Source of the DNA: Porticoccaceae bacterium
GTDB taxonomy: Bacteria > Pseudomonadota > Gammaproteobacteria > Pseudomonadales > Porticoccaceae
Assembly: GCA_002731695.1 (NCBI GenBank)
Contig: PCCK01000084.1
Span: 1 to 32,562, forward strand
Direction of reading: 5' to 3'
DNA length: 32,562 bases
Shown in pieces: positions 9,292-17,203 of this stretch (its first letter is position 1; each line of letters begins with the position of its first letter). Made by a program: the position numbers and the translations under genes. A model generated the notes under the pieces. The model made no database searches. It saw only the letters and a program-made list of their open reading frames with translations, and was not told where the DNA came from.

Positions 9292-10226
9292 AATTTTATA
9301 TCGTAATTCTTTCGCATTTCTTCCACCGCCACTTTGAGCGCCGCCTCACGAGCGTCTCTCCTCAGATCATACAAAAGGGAATCTCTCACCTCATTAAAAT
9401 CTGCATCTCGAGCATCCTCAAAGGCATGCACCCAGACATAATGTCGACCATAGGTCGAACTCAACGGTGGCAGCCAACTTCCTTCAATAACCTTAGTCGC
9501 GATCAGTTCAGACACAAATTGAGATCCAAAATATCTCTCAAGTTGGGCTGGAGTTTTTCTAATAAAACGATAACCGGACAAAAATGGAAAACTAAATTTT
9601 CTTGCGGCAGAGGGTTGTAATACCTTCAGGTCCACCTTTTCATAAAAACGTTCAGCCTCCGCCATACGATCTTTGGGGAAATAAAGGTGTTCGATACTGT
9701 AAAGTGGCGGATTCATTAACTCGAGTTTTCTTTGGTCAAACTCGTCGGCTAAGTCCTCCTCTGATATGCTTTGTAAGGGATTGTCTAGGAGTAAAAGCCT
9801 CTCCATAAGCTGAATTAACCTACGTTTTATCACCTCATCGTCGAGATACAGGCGCATATCCTTTGCCCTTGCAATGATTTCGTTATCAGAAATCCCCTCA
9901 TCAAGCTCAAGGAACCGCATATTTTGTAAAAGCCGTTGATACACTACTGAATCATGATCGAAAAGCTTTAGTTCAAGGGCACGGGCGAACAACATATCAC
10001 GATCTAACTCTGCCCTGATGCTACGAGTTCGCTGTTCAGCGGTGGGCACTCTTCCCACACTCGAAACCCATTGTTCCTCAAGCAAAGTTATCCGCTCTTC
10101 TTTGAGGGGACCAATAACCGGTCTCGGTTTAGGAAAAAAAAGATTTTGTAATTGAAATAAAATAAGTCCGATAACAATAAAGTGGAGGGAAGGTAGATTG
10201 AGGACTCTTTTATATCGGTTCAGCAT
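9288..10226 (-). CDS. Membrane-anchored parvulin-like peptidyl-prolyl isomerase
   Basis: A 312-residue protein with one N-terminal membrane segment (about residues 12-31, SLHFIVIGLILFQLQNLFF). A helical region follows, typical of PpiC/SurA-like chaperone parts (GRVPTAEQRTRSIRAELDRD, then LFARALELKLFDHDSVVYQR). The C-terminal region aligns in style with parvulin rotamase_2 domains (YSIEHLYFP, FGSQFVSELIATKVIEGSW). It should act outside the cytoplasmic membrane on folding of exported proteins. The isomerase core is divergent and I cannot confirm all catalytic residues, so a chaperone-only role is possible. Its stop overlaps the HupE/UreJ start by four bases. That coupling suggests it serves the HupE-like protein or the lipoproteins further downstream. 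ATG 10226 has no strong ribosome site. Confidence 0.75.
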   Translation of the reverse strand: MLNRYKRVLNLPSLHFIVIGLILFQLQNLFFPKPRPVIGPLKEERITLLEEQWVSSVGRVPTAEQRTRSIRAELDRDMLFARALELKLFDHDSVVYQRLLQNMRFLELDEGISDNEIIARAKDMRLYLDDEVIKRRLIQLMERLLLLDNPLQSISEEDLADEFDQRKLELMNPPLYSIEHLYFPKDRMAEAERFYEKVDLKVLQPSAARKFSFPFLSGYRFIRKTPAQLERYFGSQFVSELIATKVIEGSWLPPLSSTYGRHYVWVHAFEDARDADFNEVRDSLLYDLRRDAREAALKVAVEEMRKNYDIKF

Positions 10227-10386
10227 GGGACACAGAGAGAGAACAATATGGTACGAATGAAATTTCTTATTCCAGATACCGTATCAGTCTTTGTCGGAAT
10301 CTTTTCTGAAAATTTTCTAATTCGGTTCAAAATCAGGCAACTCTGATATAAAAAAATAGCCAAGAAAATCCATTATTTCAGTCTGT

Positions 10387-10800
10387 CTATTCACCAACTA
10401 AACCACTTCTTGTAAAAGACATCACCACCTCATCGGGGGGAGAAATAACGCGTCTCTTTTTTAAATCAAAAAATGCTCCATTACTTAACAAAGCCGCAGC
10501 CTCTGAAGAGTCGGCGTTAAAAAATTTTATTATTCGCTGGAACTTTCTCATATCCGGGGAGGTTGGTATTACATTTATATTAAGTTCAACATTATCTCCT
10601 AAAAAAACTTCCCTCTTAAATTGAATCTGAGTGTCAAAGATTATAGGCGCAACGTTAACCTCGAAAATAAGCTTGAATATCCCATATTCATGTAATATCT
10701 CTTGAAAACACTCTATCGCGATCGAGTAGAATGCGTCTTCCGATACATGCTGATTAAAATCAATATGGGATTCTGTTATAAGCTTTTTTTTCACTAACAT
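10387..10800 (-). CDS. Hotdog-fold acyl-CoA thioesterase (4HBT-like)
   Basis: A 137-residue single-domain protein with the hotdog pattern: HIDFNQHVSEDAFYSIAIECF, in which D-x-N-x-H-V corresponds to the active-site turn and long helix of 4HBT-type thioesterases, then strands around IQFKREVFLGDNVELNINV and a final strand with ALLSNGAFFDL. Enzymes of this class cleave acyl-CoA or related thioesters. ATG 10800 was preferred, with AAGAGGGG about 11 bases upstream; an in-frame TTG at 10824 exists but lies before that site. It sits 62 bp downstream of the acyl-CoA synthetase on the same strand, suggesting joint turnover of a CoA thioester. It could also be a non-catalytic hotdog protein. Substrate unknown. 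Confidence 0.72.
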   Translation of the reverse strand: MLVKKKLITESHIDFNQHVSEDAFYSIAIECFQEILHEYGIFKLIFEVNVAPIIFDTQIQFKREVFLGDNVELNINVIPTSPDMRKFQRIIKFFNADSSEAAALLSNGAFFDLKKRRVISPPDEVVMSFTRSGLVGE

Positions 10801-10862
10801 CTGATATATAACCCCTCTTGTCAAAGTCAGTAAAACAATTTTTTATCTAAAACGGCATGCTC

Positions 10863-12839
10863 TTATAACATCATTTCCCACGCGTATGGTAACCGATTCA
10901 GAACTGCCTCCAGTTTTTGAAGTGTTAAATCTTCATCATGGCTCAAAGGGGTCAAAATCTTTATTAGGACTTTTTTGCCCGCCAACTTATCCTCTTCGAC
11001 CCATACCTTAAATTGAATGTCGGGACATACATTATTTACCGCCTGCATATACCCAAGCGAGATCGCATCCTTACGAAGTTCTGGTTTGAAGATTTTGCCT
11101 ACCGCAGTGACAGGTATTTGAGAGCGTATTATAATCTCTACTGGCGCAGCGGCACGCTCAGAGACATTTTCTCTAGCGTAGTTCAGAAGCTCTCCTTCAG
11201 AAACATCACTACCCTCGACGAGTTTGACATATGCAACTGGTAATTCACCAGCGTAAGCGTCGGGTTTTCCAACCGCCGCTGCAATTTCTACACTTGGATG
11301 AGAAGCTAACGCGTCTTCAGTAATTAGGGGATCGATATTATGTCCGCCACGGATAATCGTATCCTTGGCGCGACCGGCCAGCCAAAGATTACCATCTTTA
11401 TCGAAGCGCGCTAGGTCACCGCTGTTGAACCAGCCAGGTTCAGGCCATGCTCCCTCGTTGTTCTCCGGTAATTTATATCCGGGAGTCACATTCGGACCTG
11501 CATGCAGTAAAACACCAATTTCATTAGTGTCGCATTCTCTGACTATTTGACCCTCACCATCAATAATTACAATTCGAAGCTGATGATATGGAACCCTGAG
11601 ACCCACAGATCCAACAAGTCGCTCCCCATAGTAGTAATGTCCCACAGCACCCGCAGTGGTCTCCGTCATGCCGTAACCTTCTCCAATATCGACTCCAGTG
11701 CGGGACCGAAACTCATTTAACAAGCTTGCCGGAGCAGGGGCAGCACCGCAACCGCAATTAATTAGACTTGATAAGTCATACGAATCACTCGGTTGCTCTA
11801 GTAGTGCCGCATAAATCGTCGGTACCGCTGCAAACATGGTAACGCCATACCGCTCCACTAAACCCCAGAAGTCCGCCATCATTGACTTATTTCTGAACCC
11901 TTGCGGACCTGCCAAGATCAGCTCTCCTCCATTGACAATACAATTTAGGGCAGAGACACATACTGCGTTGACATGAAATAAGGGAAGTCCGCATAGAACT
12001 CTCATCCGGGATTTAACGACCTCATCCTTGCCAGGATCTGGCCCCAGCATAGTCATTTGACCGATATTCACCATCTCACCATAGTGAGTGTGTTGGGCAA
12101 GTTTAGGAGTACCAGTGGTTCCTCCGGTATGGAAAAATGCCGCGACGTCGGTTGGATTGATATTCCGTTTAAATGAAAGTTTTTCGGATGGCTGCGAGGT
12201 CATTCCGACAGACCAATCCAATATTCCATTTTGTTCTTTAGAAACCGAATCAACACAAGATCCTTTTGACGAGAGCCCTAATTCCGAAATAACTACAATC
12301 GTTTGAATAGAATGGCTCGCTGAGCGAACCTTCAAGGCCTTCTGATACAGTTCTTGACCTGCCTCTCCGTCAGGGCCAAGCGTAACAAGAATTGTTGCAT
12401 TCGCTTGATCGGAAATTGAAGCGATCTGATTTACAGCTAGAAATGGGTTAATTGGTGTAGCGACTGCTACTATCTGGCTTCCCCACAAGGAGAACAACAT
12501 CTGAGGTACATTTGGTAACAAAAGTGCGACAGAATGATTTTGACTTACCCCTAAAGAATGGAATAAGTTAGCCGCTCGGATCACCTCAGCAAGGTATTCC
12601 GAGTAGGTCCAGCACAAAGAGTTATCCTTCAGTAAGCCGTTTGGAAGATATCGTATAGCTATCTCATCAGGCACAAGCTCGCTTACATGTGAAAGGGCTT
12701 CTGAGGGTGAGTTACACGGAAAACGTTCTTGATAATCGATCATTTCGATAGCCTCAATATCCCTGATATCTCGGATATACTCGGGATCAGATGCAAATCG
12801 ACGAACAAATTTTCTCTGTACTTTCGCCCATACTTTCAA
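10863..12839 (-). CDS. Acyl-CoA synthetase (AMP-forming)
   Basis: A 658-residue member of the ANL adenylating superfamily that activates a carboxylic acid to acyl-AMP and then acyl-CoA. Visible motifs in order: the P-loop FFHTGGTTGTPKLAQHTH, GEGYGMTETTAG (A5), WFNSGDLARFDKDGNLWLAG (A7), GRAKDTIIRGGHNI (A8 hinge) and the catalytic C-terminal lysine in TAVGKIFKPELRKDA (A10). It is longer than average for the family because of an N-terminal leader and about 60 extra residues after the A10 lysine. The start is TTG 12839: GGGGGGTG lies about 7 bases upstream, and the DIRDIEAIEMIDYQERF region typical of relatives would be lost with a later ATG. Acid substrate not identifiable. It is followed by a thioesterase and is divergent from the FAD dehydrogenase gene. 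Confidence 0.9.
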   Translation of the reverse strand: MKVWAKVQRKFVRRFASDPEYIRDIRDIEAIEMIDYQERFPCNSPSEALSHVSELVPDEIAIRYLPNGLLKDNSLCWTYSEYLAEVIRAANLFHSLGVSQNHSVALLLPNVPQMLFSLWGSQIVAVATPINPFLAVNQIASISDQANATILVTLGPDGEAGQELYQKALKVRSASHSIQTIVVISELGLSSKGSCVDSVSKEQNGILDWSVGMTSQPSEKLSFKRNINPTDVAAFFHTGGTTGTPKLAQHTHYGEMVNIGQMTMLGPDPGKDEVVKSRMRVLCGLPLFHVNAVCVSALNCIVNGGELILAGPQGFRNKSMMADFWGLVERYGVTMFAAVPTIYAALLEQPSDSYDLSSLINCGCGAAPAPASLLNEFRSRTGVDIGEGYGMTETTAGAVGHYYYGERLVGSVGLRVPYHQLRIVIIDGEGQIVRECDTNEIGVLLHAGPNVTPGYKLPENNEGAWPEPGWFNSGDLARFDKDGNLWLAGRAKDTIIRGGHNIDPLITEDALASHPSVEIAAAVGKPDAYAGELPVAYVKLVEGSDVSEGELLNYARENVSERAAAPVEIIIRSQIPVTAVGKIFKPELRKDAISLGYMQAVNNVCPDIQFKVWVEEDKLAGKKVLIKILTPLSHDEDLTLQKLEAVLNRLPYAWEMML

Positions 12840-13163
12840 ACTATGAACACCCCCCGCACTTTTGATGGATTGGAATGTAATCTTAAACCCTAACGCTAAA
12901 AATTAGTATCAAACTTAGGGCCGAGTTAGTCTACAGACAATTTTTTATTGGTAGATAGCGACTTGTTATAAATCGCACCAAGATTACAACAATAAATCAG
13001 CATACTATTGATAATTATAGTTTATATTTCAATATCACATTGTAAGTAGACTTGTTTATCAACTTCTCGGATACTAAAAAATTAATGCATTATTTTAGTT
13101 TTGTTCTTTTCAAAAAAGTCACATAAAATTAATGCTCTGATAACCAGTTTTTGCCGGAATAAC
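12840..13163. other. Divergent intergenic region
   Basis: These 324 bases separate two genes transcribed in opposite directions and are AT-rich, with no ORF that looks coding. The region must hold both promoters. I see a dyad at 12963-12992 (listed separately) and AT-rich stretches such as 13011-13035, but no -35/-10 pair I can defend. An 8-base inverted pair, TTAGTATC near 12903 and GATACTAA near 13070, may be chance. Confidence 0.5.
12963..12992. promoter_or_regulatory. Imperfect dyad, candidate operator
   Basis: TTGTTATAAATC at 12963-12974 faces GATTACAACAA at 12982-12992 across a 7-base centre. The arms agree except for one mismatch and one extra A. It lies midway between the acyl-CoA synthetase and the FAD dehydrogenase, where a shared regulator of both genes would bind. 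No regulator gene is in the window. Regulatory function is inferred from position and symmetry only. Confidence 0.35.
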
Positions 13164-14543
13164 ATGGCTCTCAAAGCGACACAGCTCCTAGAATCTATAA
13201 AGGCGATAGTAGGCGATAATGGTATCTTTGAAGACGATGCTAGAGGCGTGGGACCTATCGTACGCCCCGAATCGTCGGATCAGGTGTCTAAGATCTTAAG
13301 TCTATGTAATGATATCGGACAGAGTATCGTCGCAATCGGCGGGAATAGCACCATGGTCCAGGGTACCCATCGGGGCCGAGGAGAGTTAGCCCTCTCGCTT
13401 GAGCGTATGAGCATGATTGAAGAGATTGATACCGAATCTCGCACAATGACTGTGCAAGCGGGCGTTAAATTACAAGATGTGCAGGAGGTCGCAGCAAAAA
13501 GTGGTTTTTTTTATCCCCTCGACATCGGCGCCCGAGGTAGCGCAACGGTCGGAGGAAATATAGCTACTAATGCCGGTGGTAATAGGGTAATCCGGTATGG
13601 TATGACCCGAGAACAAATTGTTGCGCTGGAAGCAGTCCTCGCCGACGGAACCATAATCCCAATGCAAGGAAAAGCCCTTAAAAACAATACGGGGTACGAT
13701 CTAAAACATCTCTTTATATCCTCAGAGGGCACATTAGGAATTGTTACAAAAGCAATCTTACGTTTGCGAACCCTCCCAGTGAGTCAGTGTTGCGGATGGG
13801 TATCAGTGCCGGACTTTAAATCGCTGACAAAATTACTAACATTTGTCGAGGGTTCTTCCCAAGGTATGCTCTCGTCATTTGAGGTTCTCTGGGCTGAATA
13901 TTATGAGTTCATAACAGGTCCTACGTGTCCGCATTCGCCTCCGCTTCCTTATGGCGATCCGTATACTGTCCTCATCGAAACACAAGGTATGCACCAAAAA
14001 GAAAATACCACAAGCTTCGAAATGATGCTAAGCGAAGCTTTTTCTGAGGGTTTAATTAGTGACGCGGTTATAGCGAAGAATATTGCCGAGCGTGACAAGT
14101 TGTGGGCAATACGCGACGATGTGAACCAAGCTATCCAACTCGCGCCCATTTGGGCGTTCGACGTATCACTGGCAATTAATGAGATGGAAGATTATGTCAA
14201 TGAGGTAAAAAATGCTTTAAATGAGCGCTGGTCAAAAAATAGTTTATTTACTTACGGGCATCTAGGAGATGGGAACCTACATCTTTTGCCATCGGTCGGT
14301 GACGGATCTGATGAAACCAAGTTTGCTATAGAAAAAATTATTTACGAAGGTATCCGAAACAGAAACGGTTCAATATCGGCGGAGCATGGAATTGGCCACC
14401 ATAAAACTGCTTGGTTGAGTTATACAAGAACGCCCGTTGAAATAGCCCTGATGAAAAAAATAAAACAGACATTTGACCCCCAAAACATCCTGAATCCCGG
14501 AAAAATATTTGGAGAAGACACTTGCACTATCTTAACAGAATGA
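13164..14543 (+). CDS. FAD-linked D-2-hydroxyacid dehydrogenase (GlcD-like)
   Basis: A 459-residue flavoprotein of the vanillyl-alcohol oxidase/GlcD/D-lactate dehydrogenase family, which oxidises D-2-hydroxyacids. The N-terminal FAD-binding domain shows IVAIGGNSTMVQGTHRG, the glycine-rich YPLDIGARGSATVGGNIATN and NAGGNRVIRYGMTREQI, then NNTGYDLKHLFISSEGTLGIVTKA. The C-terminal FAD-oxidase domain carries the metal-ligand motif TYGHLGDGNLHLLP and the signature SAEHGIGHHK, ending with FDPQNILNPGKIF. ATG 13164 fits the family start and has CCGGA shortly upstream; a TTG at 13101 only adds an unlikely 21-residue leader. Its final codons overlap the next gene. The specific substrate (glycolate, D-lactate, D-2-hydroxyglutarate or another) cannot be assigned. 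Confidence 0.88.
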   Translation: MALKATQLLESIKAIVGDNGIFEDDARGVGPIVRPESSDQVSKILSLCNDIGQSIVAIGGNSTMVQGTHRGRGELALSLERMSMIEEIDTESRTMTVQAGVKLQDVQEVAAKSGFFYPLDIGARGSATVGGNIATNAGGNRVIRYGMTREQIVALEAVLADGTIIPMQGKALKNNTGYDLKHLFISSEGTLGIVTKAILRLRTLPVSQCCGWVSVPDFKSLTKLLTFVEGSSQGMLSSFEVLWAEYYEFITGPTCPHSPPLPYGDPYTVLIETQGMHQKENTTSFEMMLSEAFSEGLISDAVIAKNIAERDKLWAIRDDVNQAIQLAPIWAFDVSLAINEMEDYVNEVKNALNERWSKNSLFTYGHLGDGNLHLLPSVGDGSDETKFAIEKIIYEGIRNRNGSISAEHGIGHHKTAWLSYTRTPVEIALMKKIKQTFDPQNILNPGKIFGEDTCTILTE

Positions 14544-14929
14544 GGAATATGCCCGAGCAAATCGCTGCGCTGAAAGACAAAGATGATGGGAAACCAGTGC
14601 ATATGGTGAACCTGCTGAGCTTCAAAGAAAAAGCAGTGTATGAGGATGGCCGCGAAACCACATTGACCGGGTATGAAGCATACGGACTGTATGGGGAAGT
14701 TGTATCGAGGTTAATTACCGAGCGAGGCGGAAAAATACTGTTCTCAGCTGCAGTAGCTGGAATGGTTGTTGGAGAGGTCGAGAACGTCTGGGATGCTGTA
14801 GCAATCGCCGAGTATCCATCATTAGATACTTTCCTTAATATGATCTCGTCTCAAGAGTGGTTAGCGGCCGAAGAGCATAGAACAGCAGGACTAAGCGGAC
14901 AGCTGAATATTGCAACAAAAAGTTCCTAA
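14540..14929 (+). CDS. DUF1330-family protein
   Basis: About 129 residues, cytoplasmic, with the family pattern KPVHMVNLLSFK, a middle LTGYEAYGLYGEVV and a late strand-helix VAIAEYPSLDTFLNMISS. The fold is a ferredoxin-like dimeric alpha/beta barrel. DUF1330 proteins have no settled biochemical role; some relatives of this fold are monooxygenases or isomerases. The gene overlaps the FAD dehydrogenase as ATGA (14540-14543), implying translational coupling. A second ATG at 14549 has GAGGA very close upstream and is an alternative start. It is followed after 24 bp by a glutathione transferase, in one probable operon. Confidence 0.75.
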   Translation: MRNMPEQIAALKDKDDGKPVHMVNLLSFKEKAVYEDGRETTLTGYEAYGLYGEVVSRLITERGGKILFSAAVAGMVVGEVENVWDAVAIAEYPSLDTFLNMISSQEWLAAEEHRTAGLSGQLNIATKSS

Positions 14930-14953
14930 TCTTAATGTAAAAGGACTAGTTAA

Positions 14954-15565
14954 ATGCTAAAACTTCATTTCGCACCAAACTCAAGAGCGGGACGGGTCGT
15001 CTGGCTATTGGAGGAATTAGACCTCCCTTATGAAATAAACAAAATGAATTTCCACCCAAGTGACTTGAAATCAGATGAGCATAGGGCTCGGCATCCTTTG
15101 GGACGCGTGCCGGTCTTAGACGACGCCGACGTCCGCCTTTTTGAGTCGGGAGCGATTCTCGAGTATATCCTAGAACGTTATAAAAATGGTGGGCTTAAAC
15201 CCTCTCCCTCAGATATCAAATTTCCACAATATCTGCAATGGTTCCATTACTGTGAGGGCATGGTAATGCCTCCTGCGAATATCATTGTTGTAAATACAAT
15301 TCTTCTCCCACCTGAGCGGAGAGATAAAAATGCTCTTAAGCAAGCTCAGCGACTTATCAAAAAAGCACTTACACCGATTGATCAGGAGCTCTCTGATAAG
15401 AATTATTTAATTGGGGATTTTTCTGCTGCAGATGTGATGCTGGGACATGCCTGTTACATGAGTAACCATTTAGGGTGCGTTAACGAAGACATGCCAAATC
15501 TGCAAGCATATGTTAAGCGAATCGAAGAACGTCCAGCATTTCAAATAGCCATTAATATGGCTTAA
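14954..15565 (+). CDS. Glutathione S-transferase family protein
   Basis: A 203-residue two-domain cytosolic protein. The thioredoxin-like N-terminal half has LHFAPNSRAGRVVWLLEELD, the cis-proline GRVPVLDD and the glutathione gamma-glutamyl binding FESGAILEYI. The C-terminal all-helical half contains the N-capping-box-like IGDFSAADVMLGHA. Such enzymes conjugate glutathione to electrophiles or reductively cleave ethers, halides or peroxides. AAGGA lies about 8 bases before the ATG. In context (DUF1330, a second GST, and a nitroreductase nearby), a role in handling a reactive or aromatic intermediate is possible but not shown. Confidence 0.88.
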   Translation: MLKLHFAPNSRAGRVVWLLEELDLPYEINKMNFHPSDLKSDEHRARHPLGRVPVLDDADVRLFESGAILEYILERYKNGGLKPSPSDIKFPQYLQWFHYCEGMVMPPANIIVVNTILLPPERRDKNALKQAQRLIKKALTPIDQELSDKNYLIGDFSAADVMLGHACYMSNHLGCVNEDMPNLQAYVKRIEERPAFQIAINMA

Positions 15566-15619
15566 TAAGGTATATATAGTGGAGTTAATCTACCCGAGAT
15601 AAAAATTGAGCGAATAATC

Positions 15620-16456
15620 ATGAACGATACTTATAATCCTCCAGTGGTATGGAAATGGGACAAACCAAGTGGCGGTAGGTTTGCGTCAATAAATCGACCA
15701 ATATCCGGCTCAACTCATGAAAGAGAGCTTCCCATTGGGAATCATCCCCATCAGCTATATTCAGTAGCGACACCAAATGGAATGAAAGTGAGTATAATGT
15801 TCGAGGAATTGCTGTCGCTCGGTTATGAGGAAGCTGAATATGATGCTTGGTTAATAAAGATTGGGGATGGTGAACAATTTTCCAGCGGGTTTGTTAAAGC
15901 AAACCCTAACTCGAAAATTCCTGCATTGATTGACCATAGTACAGCTGAACCAACCAGAATCTTTGAATCAGGCGCAATCTTACTCTACCTTGCGGAAAAA
16001 TTTTCCACTTTTATCCCTACGTCTTCTAAAGAACGCGCCGAATGTCTATCTTGGCTGTTCTGGCAGATGGGAAGCACTCCCTACCTTGGTGGTGGCTTCG
16101 GTCACTTTTATGCATACGCACCCGAGAAATATGAGTACCCAATTAACCGATATGCCATGGAGATAAAAAGACAACTCGACGTCTTAGACAAGGCTCTATC
16201 AAAAAGCGAGTACCTTGCTGGATATGAATATTCCATCGCAGACATGGCCACTCAACCTTGGTATGGAGCGTTAGTGTCTGGAAAACTCTACAATGCGCAA
16301 CAATTTTTGGAGGTTGATAACTATACCCACGTAAAGCGGTGGTCAACCGCAATACAAAAAAGAACAGCGGTCCAGCGGGGCGTGAGAGTGAATCGAGTTT
16401 GGGGTGATGAGTCTAAACAAGTCAAAGAACGTCACCAAAAATCTGACCTAGATTAA
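15620..16456 (+). CDS. yghU: YghU-type glutathione transferase (nu class)
   Basis: 278 residues with close resemblance to E. coli YghU throughout: VWKWDKPSGGRFASINRP at the N-terminus, HPHQLYSVATPNGMKVSIMF, DAWLIKIGDGEQFSSGFV, NPNSKIPALIDH, FESGAILLYLAEKF, LGGGFGHFYAYAPEKYEY and KRQLDVLDKAL. YghU-class enzymes bind two glutathione molecules and act on disulphides and organic hydroperoxides. The long N-terminal extension before the thioredoxin fold is a class trait. The gene is 54 bp after the first GST, on the same strand. Its stop codon shares TTAA with the stop of the convergent nitroreductase gene, so the two 3' ends overlap by four bases. Confidence 0.93.
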   Translation: MNDTYNPPVVWKWDKPSGGRFASINRPISGSTHERELPIGNHPHQLYSVATPNGMKVSIMFEELLSLGYEEAEYDAWLIKIGDGEQFSSGFVKANPNSKIPALIDHSTAEPTRIFESGAILLYLAEKFSTFIPTSSKERAECLSWLFWQMGSTPYLGGGFGHFYAYAPEKYEYPINRYAMEIKRQLDVLDKALSKSEYLAGYEYSIADMATQPWYGALVSGKLYNAQQFLEVDNYTHVKRWSTAIQKRTAVQRGVRVNRVWGDESKQVKERHQKSDLD

Positions 16457-17139
16457 GATTGATCTGACTCAAACCCTATATATTTTACAAAATCTACGTT
16501 ATCGGCACGCCTTGACTTCACATCATTAGCAACGAAATCATAGTCGGGGTAGCCCATCGCAATAGTAATCATTATTACTTCATCCTCGGGAATATTTGCG
16601 TGCTCTCGAACCACGTCTGGCTGCTGAATTCCCTGTCCATTAATTATGCACCCGATCCCCAACTCCCATGCTGCCAATACAATTCCGTAAGCAAGCGACC
16701 CGCATGCAAAGTGCGTCATGGCGGCTGGCTCAAGGTATTTATCGTAAGTTAGCACAACTGATACGGGAGCGTCGAATTGCCGGAATCCTCTCAATCCCCA
16801 TTCCATACGTTTTTCCTTATCCTCCCTCGCGATGCCCATTGCCTCAAAAAGCTGGACCGCCACATCGATCTGGTTTCGCCGATGAACTCCTTGATATTCC
16901 TCTATGTAGGCAAATTCACGCTTAGGCGGTACTCCCGCCAATATTTGCTTTGTGTTACCCTCACGGATCCTATCAAGCGGTTCCCCCGAAACCACGTGAG
17001 CCTTCCAAGTCTGCGAATTGAATGAGGACGGGGCCCACTTGGCTGTTTCTATAATCTCGTCGACTATATGCATTGGAAGGGGATCTTTTTTAAACCCTCT
17101 CACACTTTTTCGCTCACGCGCGAATTCCGAAAATTTCAT
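16453..17139 (-). CDS. Nitroreductase-family FMN oxidoreductase
   Basis: A 228-residue cytoplasmic flavoprotein. The opening RKSVRGFKKDPLP supplies the typical FMN-phosphate Arg and Ser residues, KWAPSSFNSQTWKAHVV is the classic second motif, and ELGIGCIINGQG with MITIAMGYPDYD complete the FMN site. Members reduce nitroaromatics, quinones or enones with NAD(P)H. AAGGAGAG lies before ATG 17139. It is upstream of nothing on its strand and converges with yghU; the acyl-CoA dehydrogenase lies 64 bp upstream on the same strand, so the two may be co-transcribed. The physiological substrate is unknown. Confidence 0.9.
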   Translation of the reverse strand: MKFSEFARERKSVRGFKKDPLPMHIVDEIIETAKWAPSSFNSQTWKAHVVSGEPLDRIREGNTKQILAGVPPKREFAYIEEYQGVHRRNQIDVAVQLFEAMGIAREDKEKRMEWGLRGFRQFDAPVSVVLTYDKYLEPAAMTHFACGSLAYGIVLAAWELGIGCIINGQGIQQPDVVREHANIPEDEVIMITIAMGYPDYDFVANDVKSRRADNVDFVKYIGFESDQS

Positions 17140-17203
17140 GGCACTCTCCTTGTTGGAAATAGTCTTTTTATCACCCGATATTTATATGTAAATTAGAGGG
17201 TTA

